From Arcanobacterium haemolyticum DSM 20595 (GTDB taxonomy: Bacteria; Actinomycetota; Actinomycetes; Actinomycetales; Actinomycetaceae), in contig NC_014218.1 in NCBI RefSeq assembly GCF_000092365.1, positions 806,001 through 870,000 of the forward strand: a stretch of DNA of 64,000 nt. Reading direction: 5' to 3'. Shown one piece after another: positions 50,987 to 60,075 of the stretch (the stretch's first letter is position 1; every line of letters starts with the position of its first letter). The notes beneath the pieces are model-generated. The model did no database searches. It was given only the letters and a program-made list of their open reading frames with translations, and was not told the DNA's origin. The position numbers were made by a program, and so were the translations under genes.

Positions 50987-51020
50987 GCAAAAGCCGACCA
51001 CATTGGTGGTCGGCTTTTGC
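50987..51020 (-). terminator. Terminator of the LysM-transglycosylase gene
   Basis: A perfect 14-bp stem (GCAAAAGCCGACCA) with loop CATTGG, just upstream of the pknL promoter. The stem's own base is T-rich on the RNA 3' side. Confidence 0.9.
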
Positions 51021-51040
51021 GTGTCGGTGTGGGAATGATC

Positions 51041-52054
51041 TTAGAACCGGTTCATTGCGGCCTTGATCTTGGCAACGTAGGCAACTGTATCTGGGCGCAT
51101 GCCATACATTTGCACGCCACCTAGGCCTTGGTAGTAGCCTGCAACTGCATCGTCAAAATTATCTGCAGCATTGTGGAGGTAGCGGATAATTGCGATACCT
51201 GCAACGATGTTATCTTGTGGGTTGAGCAGATCAAGGTTTCGGCCTACCAGTGTGCCAGCCCATTCGCCTGAGGATGGGATAACTTGCATAATACCGATAG
51301 CGTTGGCAGGAGAAACTGCACTCGCATCAAATCCAGATTCGATGTAAGCGTGGGCAAGAGCAAGGCGGGGATCTACGCCCATCTGTACTGCGGTTTCGCG
51401 TACCATGCGCTGGACTTCTGCGCGTGAAGGAAGTTCCTTTGTTATCAACGAATGCTTGTTGTTGTTTGCCGCATCTACAACATCATCCGCGTAGGTGTAT
51501 CCAGGGAAGTTGTTGTCAACTAAGCGTTCCTTTGCAGGTGCTGGGGTAGGAGCAGTGGCTGCGCCACTTAGGTTGAGCACTTGGCCAGGGAATAGAAGGT
51601 TCGGGTTAGAAATTCCGTTACTATCCGCAATAGCAGAAACCGTGGTGTTGAAACGAGCCGCGATCGCACTCAAGGTATCGCCAGCCTGAACTACATACTG
51701 GGAAGAGGCTGCCTCTGGGGCTGGTGCTGGTGCTGGAACCGGAGCTGGTGTGTTGACCTGTGGCGTATCGCGAACCACTGGCGTTTGTGCAGGTAATTGT
51801 AGGCGTTGGCCAATTCGGATCAACGCCGTTGGCCCGAGGTTATTCACGCGAATAATGTCTGGAATTGGAATACCAGTGCGCTGAGAGATGCCCCAAACGG
51901 TATCGCCTGGGCGAACCTGGTACGACATCATCAGGCCTTGTGGTATGGCGTGGTGAGTGGTTTGCGGTGCAGCACTAGCTGCTGCAGGCGCGAGGAGTGA
52001 GACAGCAGTTGCTGTTGCGAGTGCAGCGTTAGAACGCGACATCCACTTTGACAT
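51041..52054 (-). CDS. Secreted lytic transglycosylase with two LysM domains
   Basis: A 337-residue exported protein: signal peptide to about residue 29 (ASAAP), LysM 1 (YQVRPGDTVWGISQRTGI), a Pro/Ala linker, LysM 2 (YVVQAGDTLSAIAARFNT), then an SLT domain (RLALAHAYIESGFDASAVSPANAIGIM in two parts, catalytic Glu in YIESGF). It binds and cleaves peptidoglycan glycan strands, probably in wall turnover or separation. The start at 52054 follows GGAGGGCTTT. It lies immediately upstream of the PASTA kinase pknL, which responds to such wall fragments in other species; a link here is inference. Confidence 0.93.
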   Translation of the reverse strand: MSKWMSRSNAALATATAVSLLAPAAASAAPQTTHHAIPQGLMMSYQVRPGDTVWGISQRTGIPIPDIIRVNNLGPTALIRIGQRLQLPAQTPVVRDTPQVNTPAPVPAPAPAPEAASSQYVVQAGDTLSAIAARFNTTVSAIADSNGISNPNLLFPGQVLNLSGAATAPTPAPAKERLVDNNFPGYTYADDVVDAANNNKHSLITKELPSRAEVQRMVRETAVQMGVDPRLALAHAYIESGFDASAVSPANAIGIMQVIPSSGEWAGTLVGRNLDLLNPQDNIVAGIAIIRYLHNAADNFDDAVAGYYQGLGGVQMYGMRPDTVAYVAKIKAAMNRF

Positions 52055-52174
52055 AAAGCCCTCCGCATCGTCCATCTGTGCAAGATGTTACTGATGGTGA
52101 ATTTGATAAAATTGTTATAAATGAGACTAGTGGATAAATGAGCGTGTCGCCAGTTATTTCGCAATTTTGTGGGC

Positions 52175-52180
52175 TAGTAT
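52175..52180 (+). promoter_or_regulatory. -10 element of leaderless Rv2175c-like gene
   Basis: TAGTAT, then 6 nt, then the GTG at 52187. Confidence 0.65.
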
Positions 52181-52186
52181 CGCCAC

Positions 52187-52549
52187 GTGATTAAAGAACC
52201 TGGGTATGACGAATGGTTATCCATTCCTGAAATTGCAGACATCCTTAACTTACGCCAACGTGATGTGCGTACAGCTGTAGCTGATCATCGCCTCGTTGCG
52301 ATTCGCCGTGGTGAAAATAATGCATGGGCGATTAACGGCGGCCAAATCATCGTAAAAGATGGAGAAGCGAAAATTTTGCCGTCACTCCACGGCACGCTTA
52401 TCGCACTCCAAGATGCTGGCTTTTCTTCTGACGAATCTCTTGCATGGCTTCTTCGTCACGATGAAGAACTCGAATGCGCCCCTCTTCACGCGTTGAGAGA
52501 CGGAAAAACGCACGCCGTTCGACGTGTCATCATTGGCTTAGCCTTCTAA
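52187..52549 (+). CDS. Rv2175c-like winged-helix DNA-binding protein
   Basis: A 120-residue protein with an N-terminal helix-turn-helix like LSIPEIADILNLRQRDVRTAVAD and a C-terminal helical part (DAGFSSDESLAWLLRHDEEL, ALRDGKTHAVRRVIIG). It matches the actinobacterial Rv2175c family, a DNA-binding substrate of PknL in M. tuberculosis, whose gene is two loci away here. GTG start with no ribosome-binding site and a -10 at leaderless distance. Its stop overlaps the convergent idsA stop. Target genes unknown. Confidence 0.88.
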   Translation: MIKEPGYDEWLSIPEIADILNLRQRDVRTAVADHRLVAIRRGENNAWAINGGQIIVKDGEAKILPSLHGTLIALQDAGFSSDESLAWLLRHDEELECAPLHALRDGKTHAVRRVIIGLAF

Positions 52550-53598
52550 AATCTACGTTCCGCTAATGAGCACGCGAGATCCCGCAAGATCGTCGCGTGC
52601 TCAGGCATATGCTCACGTGCCCGATCTTCACGGTCTCTAATAAACGTTTCATGGCGTTCAAATGCACCCGAAGATCTCATGATCGCCTGAATCTCAGCCA
52701 GATCAGTATCGCTTACGGCGTTACCCAGCCGTTGATCAATGAACGTTCGTTCTGCCTGAGTACACATTTGCCGCGTCAATGCTAACAACACTGTGCGTTT
52801 CCCTTCAGAAATATCGCTACCGGCAGGCTTACCCGTTACGGCAGGATCGCCAAAAATACCCAGCTCATCATCCCGCAATTGGAATGCTTCCCCAAGTGGA
52901 CGGGTAAAGAGCGTGAGGCGTGCCGCCGCGTCGTCGTCCCCTCCGGCAAGTGCTACGCCAATCAACACAGGCAACTCAATCGAATACCGTGCCGATTTGT
53001 GCAACAAAACCAAAAACGCATCGTCAACTGCACAATCGGCATCGTTACTCAACGGAGTAAATTCTGCGCGCATATCCATATACTGGCCAAACGCGGTCTC
53101 AGATGCCATCTCGTTAAATAGCGCAAACGCACGGCGAAACGCGCCATCAGGCGCATCCTGCTTCGCAAACTCTTCCCCGCCACAGGATAACAAATAGTCC
53201 CCAAGCAACACGCCCGAATGCTGACCAAACAAAGCAGCCTCGCCAATAAAACCCAACTGCTCATGCTGCGCCGCAAACAAACGATGAGGAGCGGGAATGC
53301 CGCGGCGGGTTTCGGCGTCATCAATGATGTCATCGTGAACGAGAGCCGATGCCTGATACAACTCAACCGCAACCGCAGCATGAAGCGGAAGATCCTGAGT
53401 CTGGCGGGAAATCGCTTCAAAACCGCCAGCCACACATAAAGCGCGCGTGCGCTTCCCACCCGAACTCAACGCAACTGCTGGAGCAATGAACTCCTGGAAC
53501 AACTCAGAATCCCGGGCAGTTTCACTAAACGGTGGGACCACAGAAAGCACATCGGTAAGACGTGAGGATACAGCGTGGCGGAAATCAGAATAACCCAT
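52546..53598 (-). CDS. idsA: Polyprenyl synthetase family protein
   Basis: A 350-residue trans-prenyltransferase. The first aspartate-rich motif is LVHDDIIDDAETRRG and the second LRDDELGIFGDP, with the basic GGKRTRALC segment near the N-terminus. It condenses isopentenyl diphosphate with allylic diphosphates to make geranylgeranyl or longer chains for quinones or undecaprenyl-like lipids. ATG at 53598 has TAGGCT 7 nt upstream. Compared with mycobacteria, the mannosyltransferase gene between it and the Rv2175c homologue is absent. Product chain length cannot be told by eye. Confidence 0.93.
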   Translation of the reverse strand: MGYSDFRHAVSSRLTDVLSVVPPFSETARDSELFQEFIAPAVALSSGGKRTRALCVAGGFEAISRQTQDLPLHAAVAVELYQASALVHDDIIDDAETRRGIPAPHRLFAAQHEQLGFIGEAALFGQHSGVLLGDYLLSCGGEEFAKQDAPDGAFRRAFALFNEMASETAFGQYMDMRAEFTPLSNDADCAVDDAFLVLLHKSARYSIELPVLIGVALAGGDDDAAARLTLFTRPLGEAFQLRDDELGIFGDPAVTGKPAGSDISEGKRTVLLALTRQMCTQAERTFIDQRLGNAVSDTDLAEIQAIMRSSGAFERHETFIRDREDRAREHMPEHATILRDLACSLAERRF

Positions 53599-53605
53599 GA
53601 GAACG

Positions 53606-53611
53606 AGCCTA
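53606..53611 (-). promoter_or_regulatory. -10 element of leaderless idsA
   Basis: TAGGCT on the minus strand, 7 nt before the ATG at 53598. Confidence 0.6.
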
Positions 53612-53705
53612 CCGGGTTGTCCACAAGTATCGCCAATATTTCGACTATCCACAGGTTTTTATTCCCCGGCACGCGAGCCCTAACGAACCTGCTTGACTGG
53701 ATTCT

Positions 53706-54767
53706 ATGAAACATTACTCAATACAACACCCGGCAGAATTATTCGTCCTCATCCCTCATATCCTAGGAGAAGAACCTCGTAACAATGTGGTAGTTACAGC
53801 ACTTGCTCGCGAAGCAGAAGGGTTTGCGGTGTGCGCACTGGCGCGGATCGATCTGGAAACTGCCATACCTCATGAGATCTACCAAGACCTTGATGAATTT
53901 ATCGTTGATCTCCAAGCAGACCTCATTGCAGTTAATCAATTCAATGGGCCGGATATCCCGTTTGGCGCTCCTGCCGAAATCACCACACAGATCATCCAAC
54001 ATGTGAGGGGATGGCTACAGCAAGCGGAGTCAGATATCCGGCTATCCCTTCCACTCTATACGGATTACAACCGGTGGGGAGTGCTGATGGAACCTGAAGA
54101 TGATACTCCGATCGGTGAAGGATTTTCCTACCAAGCCCTACGCGAAAGCCCCTTTGCCTGCCAACTCATGCTCGAAGATAAACCTCTCCTTGAAGGGATT
54201 TGGGGGAGAACAGCATTACGCAGGCGGGAAGCGAGCATCGCTGTGGAAAAACGCTTACGTGATATGCCTGATCTCCTGCGAGCAGGAAGGCTATGGCATA
54301 ACACGATAGAAAAACTGCGCGAACACCCACAAGCACTTACGCCTGGGACCGCCGTTGATTTCTTAGGGGGACGGGCTCGGATCGGGAAACTCAACGCTAG
54401 TTTGTACGATCCGAAGATCCGGGACCGGATCTTGCTCTGGGCTATCACAGGGATTGATCTGCACGAAGCCGTGGAATGGGATGATTGTTTCTCCCTCATG
54501 CGCAACGCCCCTATGACTCCCGAACTGCCACAGCGCGCCTATCAAGCGATCACTATCTTAAACGCGTGTGCAAGTTTTTCGGCAGACGATTCCCCGTGCG
54601 CCTACGCGGCAATATCGTATGTGTATTGGTGGATCGGTAGAACTCAAATGGCGGCGGCAGCAATGCAGATAGCGCTGTCCTCTGATTCAGAATATCGATT
54701 GTCACGGCTTATGAACGCCATTCTTGCCGGAAGAATCATGCCGCCTTGGATGAGCAGTGAGGAGTAA
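53706..54767 (+). CDS. DUF4192 family protein
   Basis: A 353-residue protein of the actinobacterial DUF4192 family, recognised by the N-terminal PAELFVLIPHILGEEPRNNVVVTAL, the central RRREASIAVEKRL and a C-terminal segment ACASFSADDSPCAYAAISYVYWWIGR. No transmembrane segment or known catalytic motif. Function unknown. No ribosome-binding site precedes the ATG. It is divergent from idsA across 107 bp and precedes the Usp-like gene, 78 bp on. Confidence 0.87.
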   Translation: MKHYSIQHPAELFVLIPHILGEEPRNNVVVTALAREAEGFAVCALARIDLETAIPHEIYQDLDEFIVDLQADLIAVNQFNGPDIPFGAPAEITTQIIQHVRGWLQQAESDIRLSLPLYTDYNRWGVLMEPEDDTPIGEGFSYQALRESPFACQLMLEDKPLLEGIWGRTALRRREASIAVEKRLRDMPDLLRAGRLWHNTIEKLREHPQALTPGTAVDFLGGRARIGKLNASLYDPKIRDRILLWAITGIDLHEAVEWDDCFSLMRNAPMTPELPQRAYQAITILNACASFSADDSPCAYAAISYVYWWIGRTQMAAAAMQIALSSDSEYRLSRLMNAILAGRIMPPWMSSEE

Positions 54768-54845
54768 ATTGTGAAATGTGAGGATAAAAGGGTAAATTCG
54801 GCACTGAAGAACTTTTGTCCACGCTGAACCTGTAGGAGTTCGAAG

Positions 54846-55244
54846 ATGAGCGTAGTGGTACCGATCGTCCAAGGAAATCGCTGTAGTCAGATTATCAATC
54901 GGGGAATAGCGTTCGCCGAAAGTCATGACGTACCTGTAGTTGTACTGCTCTCAACGTCACTCGATACCACAACACAAGATGACATTGATGATGAAATCGA
55001 TCACCTCACTGATCTTCTTGATGAAAAGGACGTCGCTTTTCGTATCGTTACCCGACTCGATAATGCTGATTTAGCAACAAAAATCCGGGAAACTGCCATC
55101 GAATCTGAGGCATCGATCATCATTATTTCACTGGCTCCAAAACCGCATCACGGTTCATACCAACTTGGGCATCAGGTTCAAAAGTTGCTTGTTGATGCTC
55201 CATGCGAAGTGCTCGTGATGAGAGATACAGCCAACAATTCCTAG
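54846..55244 (+). CDS. UspA-like universal stress domain protein
   Basis: A 132-residue single UspA-fold domain. The first strand and helix read MSVVVPIVQGNRCSQIINRGIAFAE, later strands give ASIIIISLAP and PCEVLVMRD, and the ATP-binding G-x2-G-x9-G-S/T-type segment is reduced to HGSYQLGHQVQKLLV. The DDIDDEIDHL stretch is unusually acidic. TAGGAG lies 9 nt before the ATG. It may be a small stress-response protein without strong ATP binding. Confidence 0.8.
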   Translation: MSVVVPIVQGNRCSQIINRGIAFAESHDVPVVVLLSTSLDTTTQDDIDDEIDHLTDLLDEKDVAFRIVTRLDNADLATKIRETAIESEASIIIISLAPKPHHGSYQLGHQVQKLLVDAPCEVLVMRDTANNS

Positions 55245-55350
55245 GATTTTTGGCAGAATTCTCTTGTTAAATCACGATTTTATGGAATAAAACGGCCATT
55301 GTTAACGTTCTGTTAGTGTGCCCAATGCGGATTATAGGTGACGTTCGGGC

Positions 55351-55356
55351 TATAAT
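55351..55356 (+). promoter_or_regulatory. -10 element for sigA
   Basis: A consensus TATAAT, 42 nt before the GTG. The -35 position (CGGATT at 17-nt spacing) is poor. Confidence 0.6.
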
Positions 55357-55398
55357 GTAAGGGCTTATTGGCTTTTGCCTCAATATGAAAGGTACCAC

Positions 55399-56931
55399 GT
55401 GGCTGCTTCTTCTCGTCCCTCTGAAAATCTTAGGCCGCTCACTGACGCTTCCGAGCTCGCTAAGTATCGAGTGTCTGAACTTAAAACGGTTGCTAAGAAG
55501 CTTGGTCTATCATTACCATCCAAAGCGGTTAAGGCTGCCTACATTGATGCAATTATGAAGCACGTGGCTGCTGTGGCAGGCGCGCAAAGCACACGCGAAG
55601 AAAGCGTTAAAGAACCTGCTACGAAAACTAAGCGTGCAGCTACTAAACCAGCGACTCCTAAAGTTGCCACGTCGAAGGTTGCCGCTCCAGCAGCTACCAA
55701 ACCAGCAAAGGCTGCCGATGCGGATGGGGATAAAGCCACACCTGAAGATAGCGCCGAAGATCTTGATGAAACTCTTGAATCGCCAGATGAACCAGATTCA
55801 TTAGACGATGAAGAAGATGTCGATCTGGATGGCGATGATCTAGATGATTCTGATGAAGATCCTGATGATGAATCTGACGATGATGAATCAGAAGGCAGTG
55901 CGGATGAAGCCGATGAAGAACATGAAGCGGTTAAAGAAACTACCGCTAAGCGTTCGGGTGCGTTTATCGTGCGCGATTCGGATGATACTGATGAACCTGT
56001 TCAGCGCGTCCACGTTGCCGGTGCAACCGCAGATCCTGTTAAAGACTACTTGAAGCAGATCGGTAAAGTTGCACTGTTGAACGCAGAAGAGGAAGTTGAA
56101 CTTGCCAAGCGAATTGAAGCTGGCCTCTTCGCACAACACATTCTGGAAACAACCACGATTGACGATCCTCGCAAGCGCCGCGAACTGGAAATCATTTCCC
56201 GCGATGGACACAAAGCAAAGAACCACCTACTGGAAGCAAACCTTCGTTTGGTTGTCTCGCTCGCTAAGCGTTACACCGGCCGTGGCATGCTTTTCTTGGA
56301 TCTGATCCAGGAAGGGAACTTGGGTCTTGTCCGTGCAGTTGAAAAGTTTGATTACGCCAAGGGCTACAAGTTCTCTACATACGCGACATGGTGGATTCGC
56401 CAGGCAATTACCCGCGCTATGGCAGATCAGGCGCGTACGATCCGTATTCCTGTTCATATGGTTGAAGTCATCAACAAGTTGGCTCGTGTTCAACGTCAGA
56501 TGCTCCAGGATCTTGGCCGTGAACCTACGGTTGAAGAACTGGCACACGAACTTGATATGACCGAAGAAAAGGTTATCGAAGTTCAAAAATATGGCCGTGA
56601 ACCAATTTCCTTACACACCCCGCTCGGTGAAGATGGCGATTCTGAATTCGGTGATCTTATTGAAGATTCGGAAGCAGTTGTGCCAGCAGATGCAGTTGGC
56701 TTCACCTTGCTTCAAGAACAGCTCCACCAGGTGCTCGATACGCTCTCTGAACGTGAAGCGGGCGTGGTATCCATGCGCTTTGGCCTAACTGACGGCCAGC
56801 CAAAGACTCTAGATGAAATCGGCAAGGTTTACGGTGTTACTCGTGAACGTATCCGCCAGATCGAATCTAAGACCATGTCGAAACTTCGCCACCCGTCCCG
56901 TTCACAGGTGTTGCGCGATTACCTCGATTAA
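55399..56931 (+). CDS. sigA: Primary RNA polymerase sigma factor (RpoD/SigA/HrdB)
   Basis: A 510-residue group 1 sigma-70. The N-terminus has a SAP-like segment ([18 protein letters not shown]), an Ala/Lys/Pro-rich tract and a very acidic stretch (residues about 125-180, runs of Asp and Glu). Then region 1.2 ([16 protein letters not shown]), region 2 ([32 protein letters not shown]), region 3 ([13 protein letters not shown]), and region 4 with [20 protein letters not shown]. It directs core polymerase to -10/-35 promoters, including those noted in this window. GTG start with AAAGG. DUF7455 and topoisomerase genes follow, as in other actinobacteria. Confidence 0.97.
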   Translation: MAASSRPSENLRPLTDASELAKYRVSELKTVAKKLGLSLPSKAVKAAYIDAIMKHVAAVAGAQSTREESVKEPATKTKRAATKPATPKVATSKVAAPAATKPAKAADADGDKATPEDSAEDLDETLESPDEPDSLDDEEDVDLDGDDLDDSDEDPDDESDDDESEGSADEADEEHEAVKETTAKRSGAFIVRDSDDTDEPVQRVHVAGATADPVKDYLKQIGKVALLNAEEEVELAKRIEAGLFAQHILETTTIDDPRKRRELEIISRDGHKAKNHLLEANLRLVVSLAKRYTGRGMLFLDLIQEGNLGLVRAVEKFDYAKGYKFSTYATWWIRQAITRAMADQARTIRIPVHMVEVINKLARVQRQMLQDLGREPTVEELAHELDMTEEKVIEVQKYGREPISLHTPLGEDGDSEFGDLIEDSEAVVPADAVGFTLLQEQLHQVLDTLSEREAGVVSMRFGLTDGQPKTLDEIGKVYGVTRERIRQIESKTMSKLRHPSRSQVLRDYLD

Positions 56932-56936
56932 TACAC

Positions 56937-56959
56937 GCGGCAGAACACGCATCTGCCGC
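56937..56959 (+). terminator. Terminator of sigA
   Basis: An 8-bp stem GCGGCAGA/TCTGCCGC with 7-nt loop, 5 bp after the sigA stop. Confidence 0.75.
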
Positions 56960-56970
56960 ATATAAAAGCA

Positions 56971-57573
56971 TCAGTGGGTGTGGGCATGCCAAGGGCGTGC
57001 CCACACCCACTCGCATGGAGTCACCACATCACCGTGTCGGTTCACTGCGTGATCAACGCACCTGTGCCCCCGAGATTCGCATGCATGATAGTGGCGGAAA
57101 AGTTCAGTACATGTGAGGGCATCGGCTAGAGCACGGTGTGCCACAGGAGTTTCAATTCCCAGGCGGGCAGCTAGTCCAATCAGGGAGTGGCTACCTTCTG
57201 GGCAGTAAATACGTGATTGATCGAGTGTGCAGACTGCATTCGCTCGATCGATTGATATTCCTGCTTGAGCACGCGCGAATTCGGCATTAAGAAATCCCAG
57301 ATCAAACGGAGCATTATGAGCCACGATAATCTGGCCGTCAAGCACCTTAGCCACACGCTCAGCAACCAGAGCGAATGAAGGGGCATCTGCCACCATGGCT
57401 GATGAAATATGGTGGATGTGTTGTGCGGTGATACTACGCTGCGGATCGATGAGAGAATGAAAATAACCAGATTGCTCCAAAGAATCAGATAAAAGAACAA
57501 TACCGATCTCAATAATCCGATCAGTTGCTAGATCAAGCCCGGTGGTTTCCACATCTACTACTGCATACGTCAT
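56971..57573 (-). CDS. DEDDh 3'-5' exonuclease (DnaQ epsilon-like)
   Basis: A 200-residue exonuclease domain. Motif I VVDVETTGLD gives the D-x-E pair at residues 7 and 9, motif II is VAHNAPFDLGFL, and motif III is HRALADALT, preserving the catalytic acids and histidine. Similar proteins act as proofreading subunits or stand-alone DNA exonucleases. GGAGGAGAG precedes the ATG. The last thirteen codons (ending VWARPWHAHTH) lie inside an 18-bp hairpin that looks like its terminator, so the C-terminal tail may be shaped by RNA structure instead of protein function. Confidence 0.92.
   Translation of the reverse strand: MTYAVVDVETTGLDLATDRIIEIGIVLLSDSLEQSGYFHSLIDPQRSITAQHIHHISSAMVADAPSFALVAERVAKVLDGQIIVAHNAPFDLGFLNAEFARAQAGISIDRANAVCTLDQSRIYCPEGSHSLIGLAARLGIETPVAHRALADALTCTELFRHYHACESRGHRCVDHAVNRHGDVVTPCEWVWARPWHAHTH
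56973..57011 (-). terminator. Terminator overlapping the 3' end of the exonuclease gene
   Basis: An 18-bp stem (arms 56973-56990 and 56994-57011, one G-U) with a 3-nt loop. On the minus strand it is followed by GATGCTTTTATAT. It covers the last thirteen codons and the first base complement of the stop. Confidence 0.85.
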
Positions 57574-57661
57574 ACTCTCCTCCTGGCGTTAACACTACGG
57601 TTATTTTGCCGGACGCGAAAGTTGTGTACCCAAAGCCAAGAAGTCTGACAAAATAATAGTC

Positions 57662-57865
57662 ATGACAACGCTAACTGAAGAAACAACACGATCAACATTT
57701 ACTGCTGCTGACCGATGCGATGCCTGCGGGGCGCAAGCGTACGTCCGTGTTGATATGGAAGCGGGGCAGCTCATGTTCTGTGCTCATCACGCACGGAAGT
57801 TCAGCTCCAAGATTAGTGAAGTGGCACTATCGGTTATTGACGAAACTGAGATGGTTGCCCGATAA
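57662..57865 (+). CDS. DUF7455 small zinc-ribbon-like protein
   Basis: A 67-residue protein containing AADRCDACGAQAYVRVDM and LMFCAHHARKF, that is CxxC...CxHH, a probable single zinc-binding site. This matches the small actinobacterial DUF7455 family found beside the principal sigma factor gene. ATG at 57662 has CAAAAT 7 nt upstream and no Shine-Dalgarno, so it may be leaderless. Function unknown; a transcription-related role is suggested only by neighbourhood. Confidence 0.88.
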   Translation: MTTLTEETTRSTFTAADRCDACGAQAYVRVDMEAGQLMFCAHHARKFSSKISEVALSVIDETEMVAR

Positions 57866-57879
57866 CGTAAGCCTTAAAA

Positions 57880-57915
57880 GGAAGGGACGTGCGATTAACC
57901 TCGCACGTCCCTTCC
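57880..57915 (+). terminator. Terminator of the DUF7455 gene
   Basis: A perfect 15-bp stem (GGAAGGGACGTGCGA) with loop TTAACC, 15 bp past the stop, followed by CCTCTATCTT. Confidence 0.92.
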
Positions 57916-57938
57916 CCTCTATCTTCCGGAAGAACCGG

Positions 57939-57944
57939 TAAAAT
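57939..57944 (+). promoter_or_regulatory. -10 element of leaderless parE
   Basis: TAAAAT, then 7 nt, then the GTG at 57952. Confidence 0.65.
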
Positions 57945-57951
57945 ATAAGAC

Positions 57952-60057
57952 GTGCCACAGACCAAAGAAGAATACACAGCCCGCCACCTCTCGGTTCTTG
58001 AAGGGCTTGAAGCAGTCCGTAAACGCCCGGGAATGTACATTGGATCTACTGATTCTCGCGGGCTCATGCACTGTGCCTGGGAAATTATCGATAATGCGGT
58101 TGATGAAGCAACCGAAGGCTTTGCAACATCTATTTCGATTACGTTGCATCCAGATACGTCCGTTGAAGTGAGTGACGATGGCCGTGGCATTCCAGTAGAT
58201 GAAGTTCCCGGAACTGGCGCTTCTGGCGTAGAAGTCGTGTACACAAAGTTGCACGCGGGCGGTAAATTCGGGGGCGGTTCGTATTCGTCGTCGGGCGGTT
58301 TGCACGGCGTGGGTGCGTCGGTGGTGAACGCGCTTTCGCAACGCCTCGATGTGGCCGTGAAGCGTAACGGTAAGGTTCACGAAATTTCGTTCCAGCGCGG
58401 TGAACCTGGCATGTTTGACGATTCGGGTAACCCAAGCCCGGATGCTACGTTTAAGCCAGCATTGGATGAATCCCCACTTCGTATCACTGGAAAAGTTGCG
58501 AAGAAAACCACTGGTACTCGCGTGCGGTACTGGTACGATCCACAGATTTTCCCGTCAGATTCGCAGTTCTCCTACGATGCGTTAATTGAACGCGTGCGTG
58601 AAAAAGCCTTCTTGGTTCCTGGGCTAACTATTCGCGTGAGCGATTTGCGTGGGGAAGAACCAGTTGAAGAAGAGTTTACGTACAACGGTGGTGTGGTCGA
58701 TTTCGTCGATTTCCTTGCCTCCGATCCGGCCGTGACATCTACGATGCATCTCACAGGTGAAGGTACGTTTACTGAAACCGTTCAGGTTCTCGATAAGAAG
58801 AGCGGCCACCTGAAGGCGTCCGACGTCGAACGCACATGTGTTGTTGATATTGCATTGCGATGGGGTAGCGGCTACGAAACGATTGAAGAATCGTTCGTCA
58901 ACATCATTGCCACGCCGAAGGGTGGAACCCACGTTACCGGTTTTGAACAAGGTTTGGTGAAAGTTCTTCGTACCGCGATAGATCAAAAATCACGTCAGTT
59001 GAAGGTCACGGCTCGCGATCCACGTATTGAAAAAGACGATATTCTTGCCGGCCTGAGCGCCGTCGTCGCCGTCCGATTTCCGGAACCACAATTCGAAGGG
59101 CAAACCAAGGAAATCTTGGGAACAGCGCCAATCCGCGCCATTGTTGCCAAAGTGGTGGAAACCGAACTCTCTGCGATCCTCGCCTCCACAAAGCGGGACC
59201 AAAAAACAGAAAACTCCCGGTTGCTTGAAAAAATCGTGGCAGAAATGCGCGCCCGCGTAGCAGCCCGTACCCAAAAGGAAATCTCGCGCCGCAAGAACGC
59301 ACTCGAAACGTCCTCACTCCCTGCAAAACTGGCAGACTGCCGCGCGGAAGATGTGGAACGTTCGGAACTCTTCATAGTCGAAGGCGATTCGGCACTGGGC
59401 ACCGCAAAACTCGCCCGCAACTCAGAATTTCAAGCGCTCTTGCCGATCCGTGGAAAAATTCTCAACGTCCAAAAAGCTTCCCCAGCAGACATCCTCAAAA
59501 ACCAGGAGGTCTCCTCAATTATCCAGGTCATCGGTGCTGGATCAGGGCGAACGTTCGATCTGGACGCAGCCCGGTACGGAAAAGTCATCTTCATGACTGA
59601 TGCCGATGTGGATGGCGCCCACATCCGAACCTTGCTCCTCACGCTCTTCTTCCGCTACATGCGGCCACTCGTTGAAGCAGGCCGAGTGTACGCGGCCGTA
59701 CCGCCACTCCACCGTATCGAAGTGGCTGGTCAAGGCCGCCGCAAAGGCGAATACATCTACACATATTCCGATACGCAACTCCACAAAGAACTAACCAAAC
59801 TCGAACGTGCCAAAAAGAGCTACAAGGAACCAATCCAACGCTACAAGGGCCTCGGTGAAATGGACGCCGATCAGCTAGCCGAAACCACCATGGATCCGGC
59901 ACACCGATCCCTCCGGCGTATTTCTATGGCAGACGAAGCCGCCCTCCGATATGCTGAGGAAACATTCGAACTTCTCATGGGATCGGATGTGGCGCCACGA
60001 AAAGAATTTATTATCGATGGCGCTGCCCATATTTCCCGCGATCAAATCGACGTCTAA
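57952..60057 (+). CDS. parE: DNA topoisomerase IV subunit B
   Basis: A 701-residue type IIA topoisomerase B subunit. The GHKL ATPase domain has EIIDNAVDEA, DGRGIPVD and HAGGKFGGGSYSSSGGLHGVGASVVNAL (in parts); the transducer follows; the TOPRIM domain has FIVEGDSALGTAK, LPIRGKILNV and TDADVDGAHIRTLL. It is one of two such subunits expected per actinobacterial genome; pairing with the parC-like gene 2 kb downstream argues for topoisomerase IV instead of gyrase. It decatenates chromosomes with ParC. GTG start, apparently leaderless. Confidence 0.93.
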   Translation: MPQTKEEYTARHLSVLEGLEAVRKRPGMYIGSTDSRGLMHCAWEIIDNAVDEATEGFATSISITLHPDTSVEVSDDGRGIPVDEVPGTGASGVEVVYTKLHAGGKFGGGSYSSSGGLHGVGASVVNALSQRLDVAVKRNGKVHEISFQRGEPGMFDDSGNPSPDATFKPALDESPLRITGKVAKKTTGTRVRYWYDPQIFPSDSQFSYDALIERVREKAFLVPGLTIRVSDLRGEEPVEEEFTYNGGVVDFVDFLASDPAVTSTMHLTGEGTFTETVQVLDKKSGHLKASDVERTCVVDIALRWGSGYETIEESFVNIIATPKGGTHVTGFEQGLVKVLRTAIDQKSRQLKVTARDPRIEKDDILAGLSAVVAVRFPEPQFEGQTKEILGTAPIRAIVAKVVETELSAILASTKRDQKTENSRLLEKIVAEMRARVAARTQKEISRRKNALETSSLPAKLADCRAEDVERSELFIVEGDSALGTAKLARNSEFQALLPIRGKILNVQKASPADILKNQEVSSIIQVIGAGSGRTFDLDAARYGKVIFMTDADVDGAHIRTLLLTLFFRYMRPLVEAGRVYAAVPPLHRIEVAGQGRRKGEYIYTYSDTQLHKELTKLERAKKSYKEPIQRYKGLGEMDADQLAETTMDPAHRSLRRISMADEAALRYAEETFELLMGSDVAPRKEFIIDGAAHISRDQIDV

Positions 60058-60075
60058 GGAGTGAAACCGTCCACC

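Noticed and set aside
55700-55930. GAT/GAA-rich low-complexity tract in sigA
   Set aside because: Encodes the acidic N-terminal region common in actinobacterial primary sigma factors.
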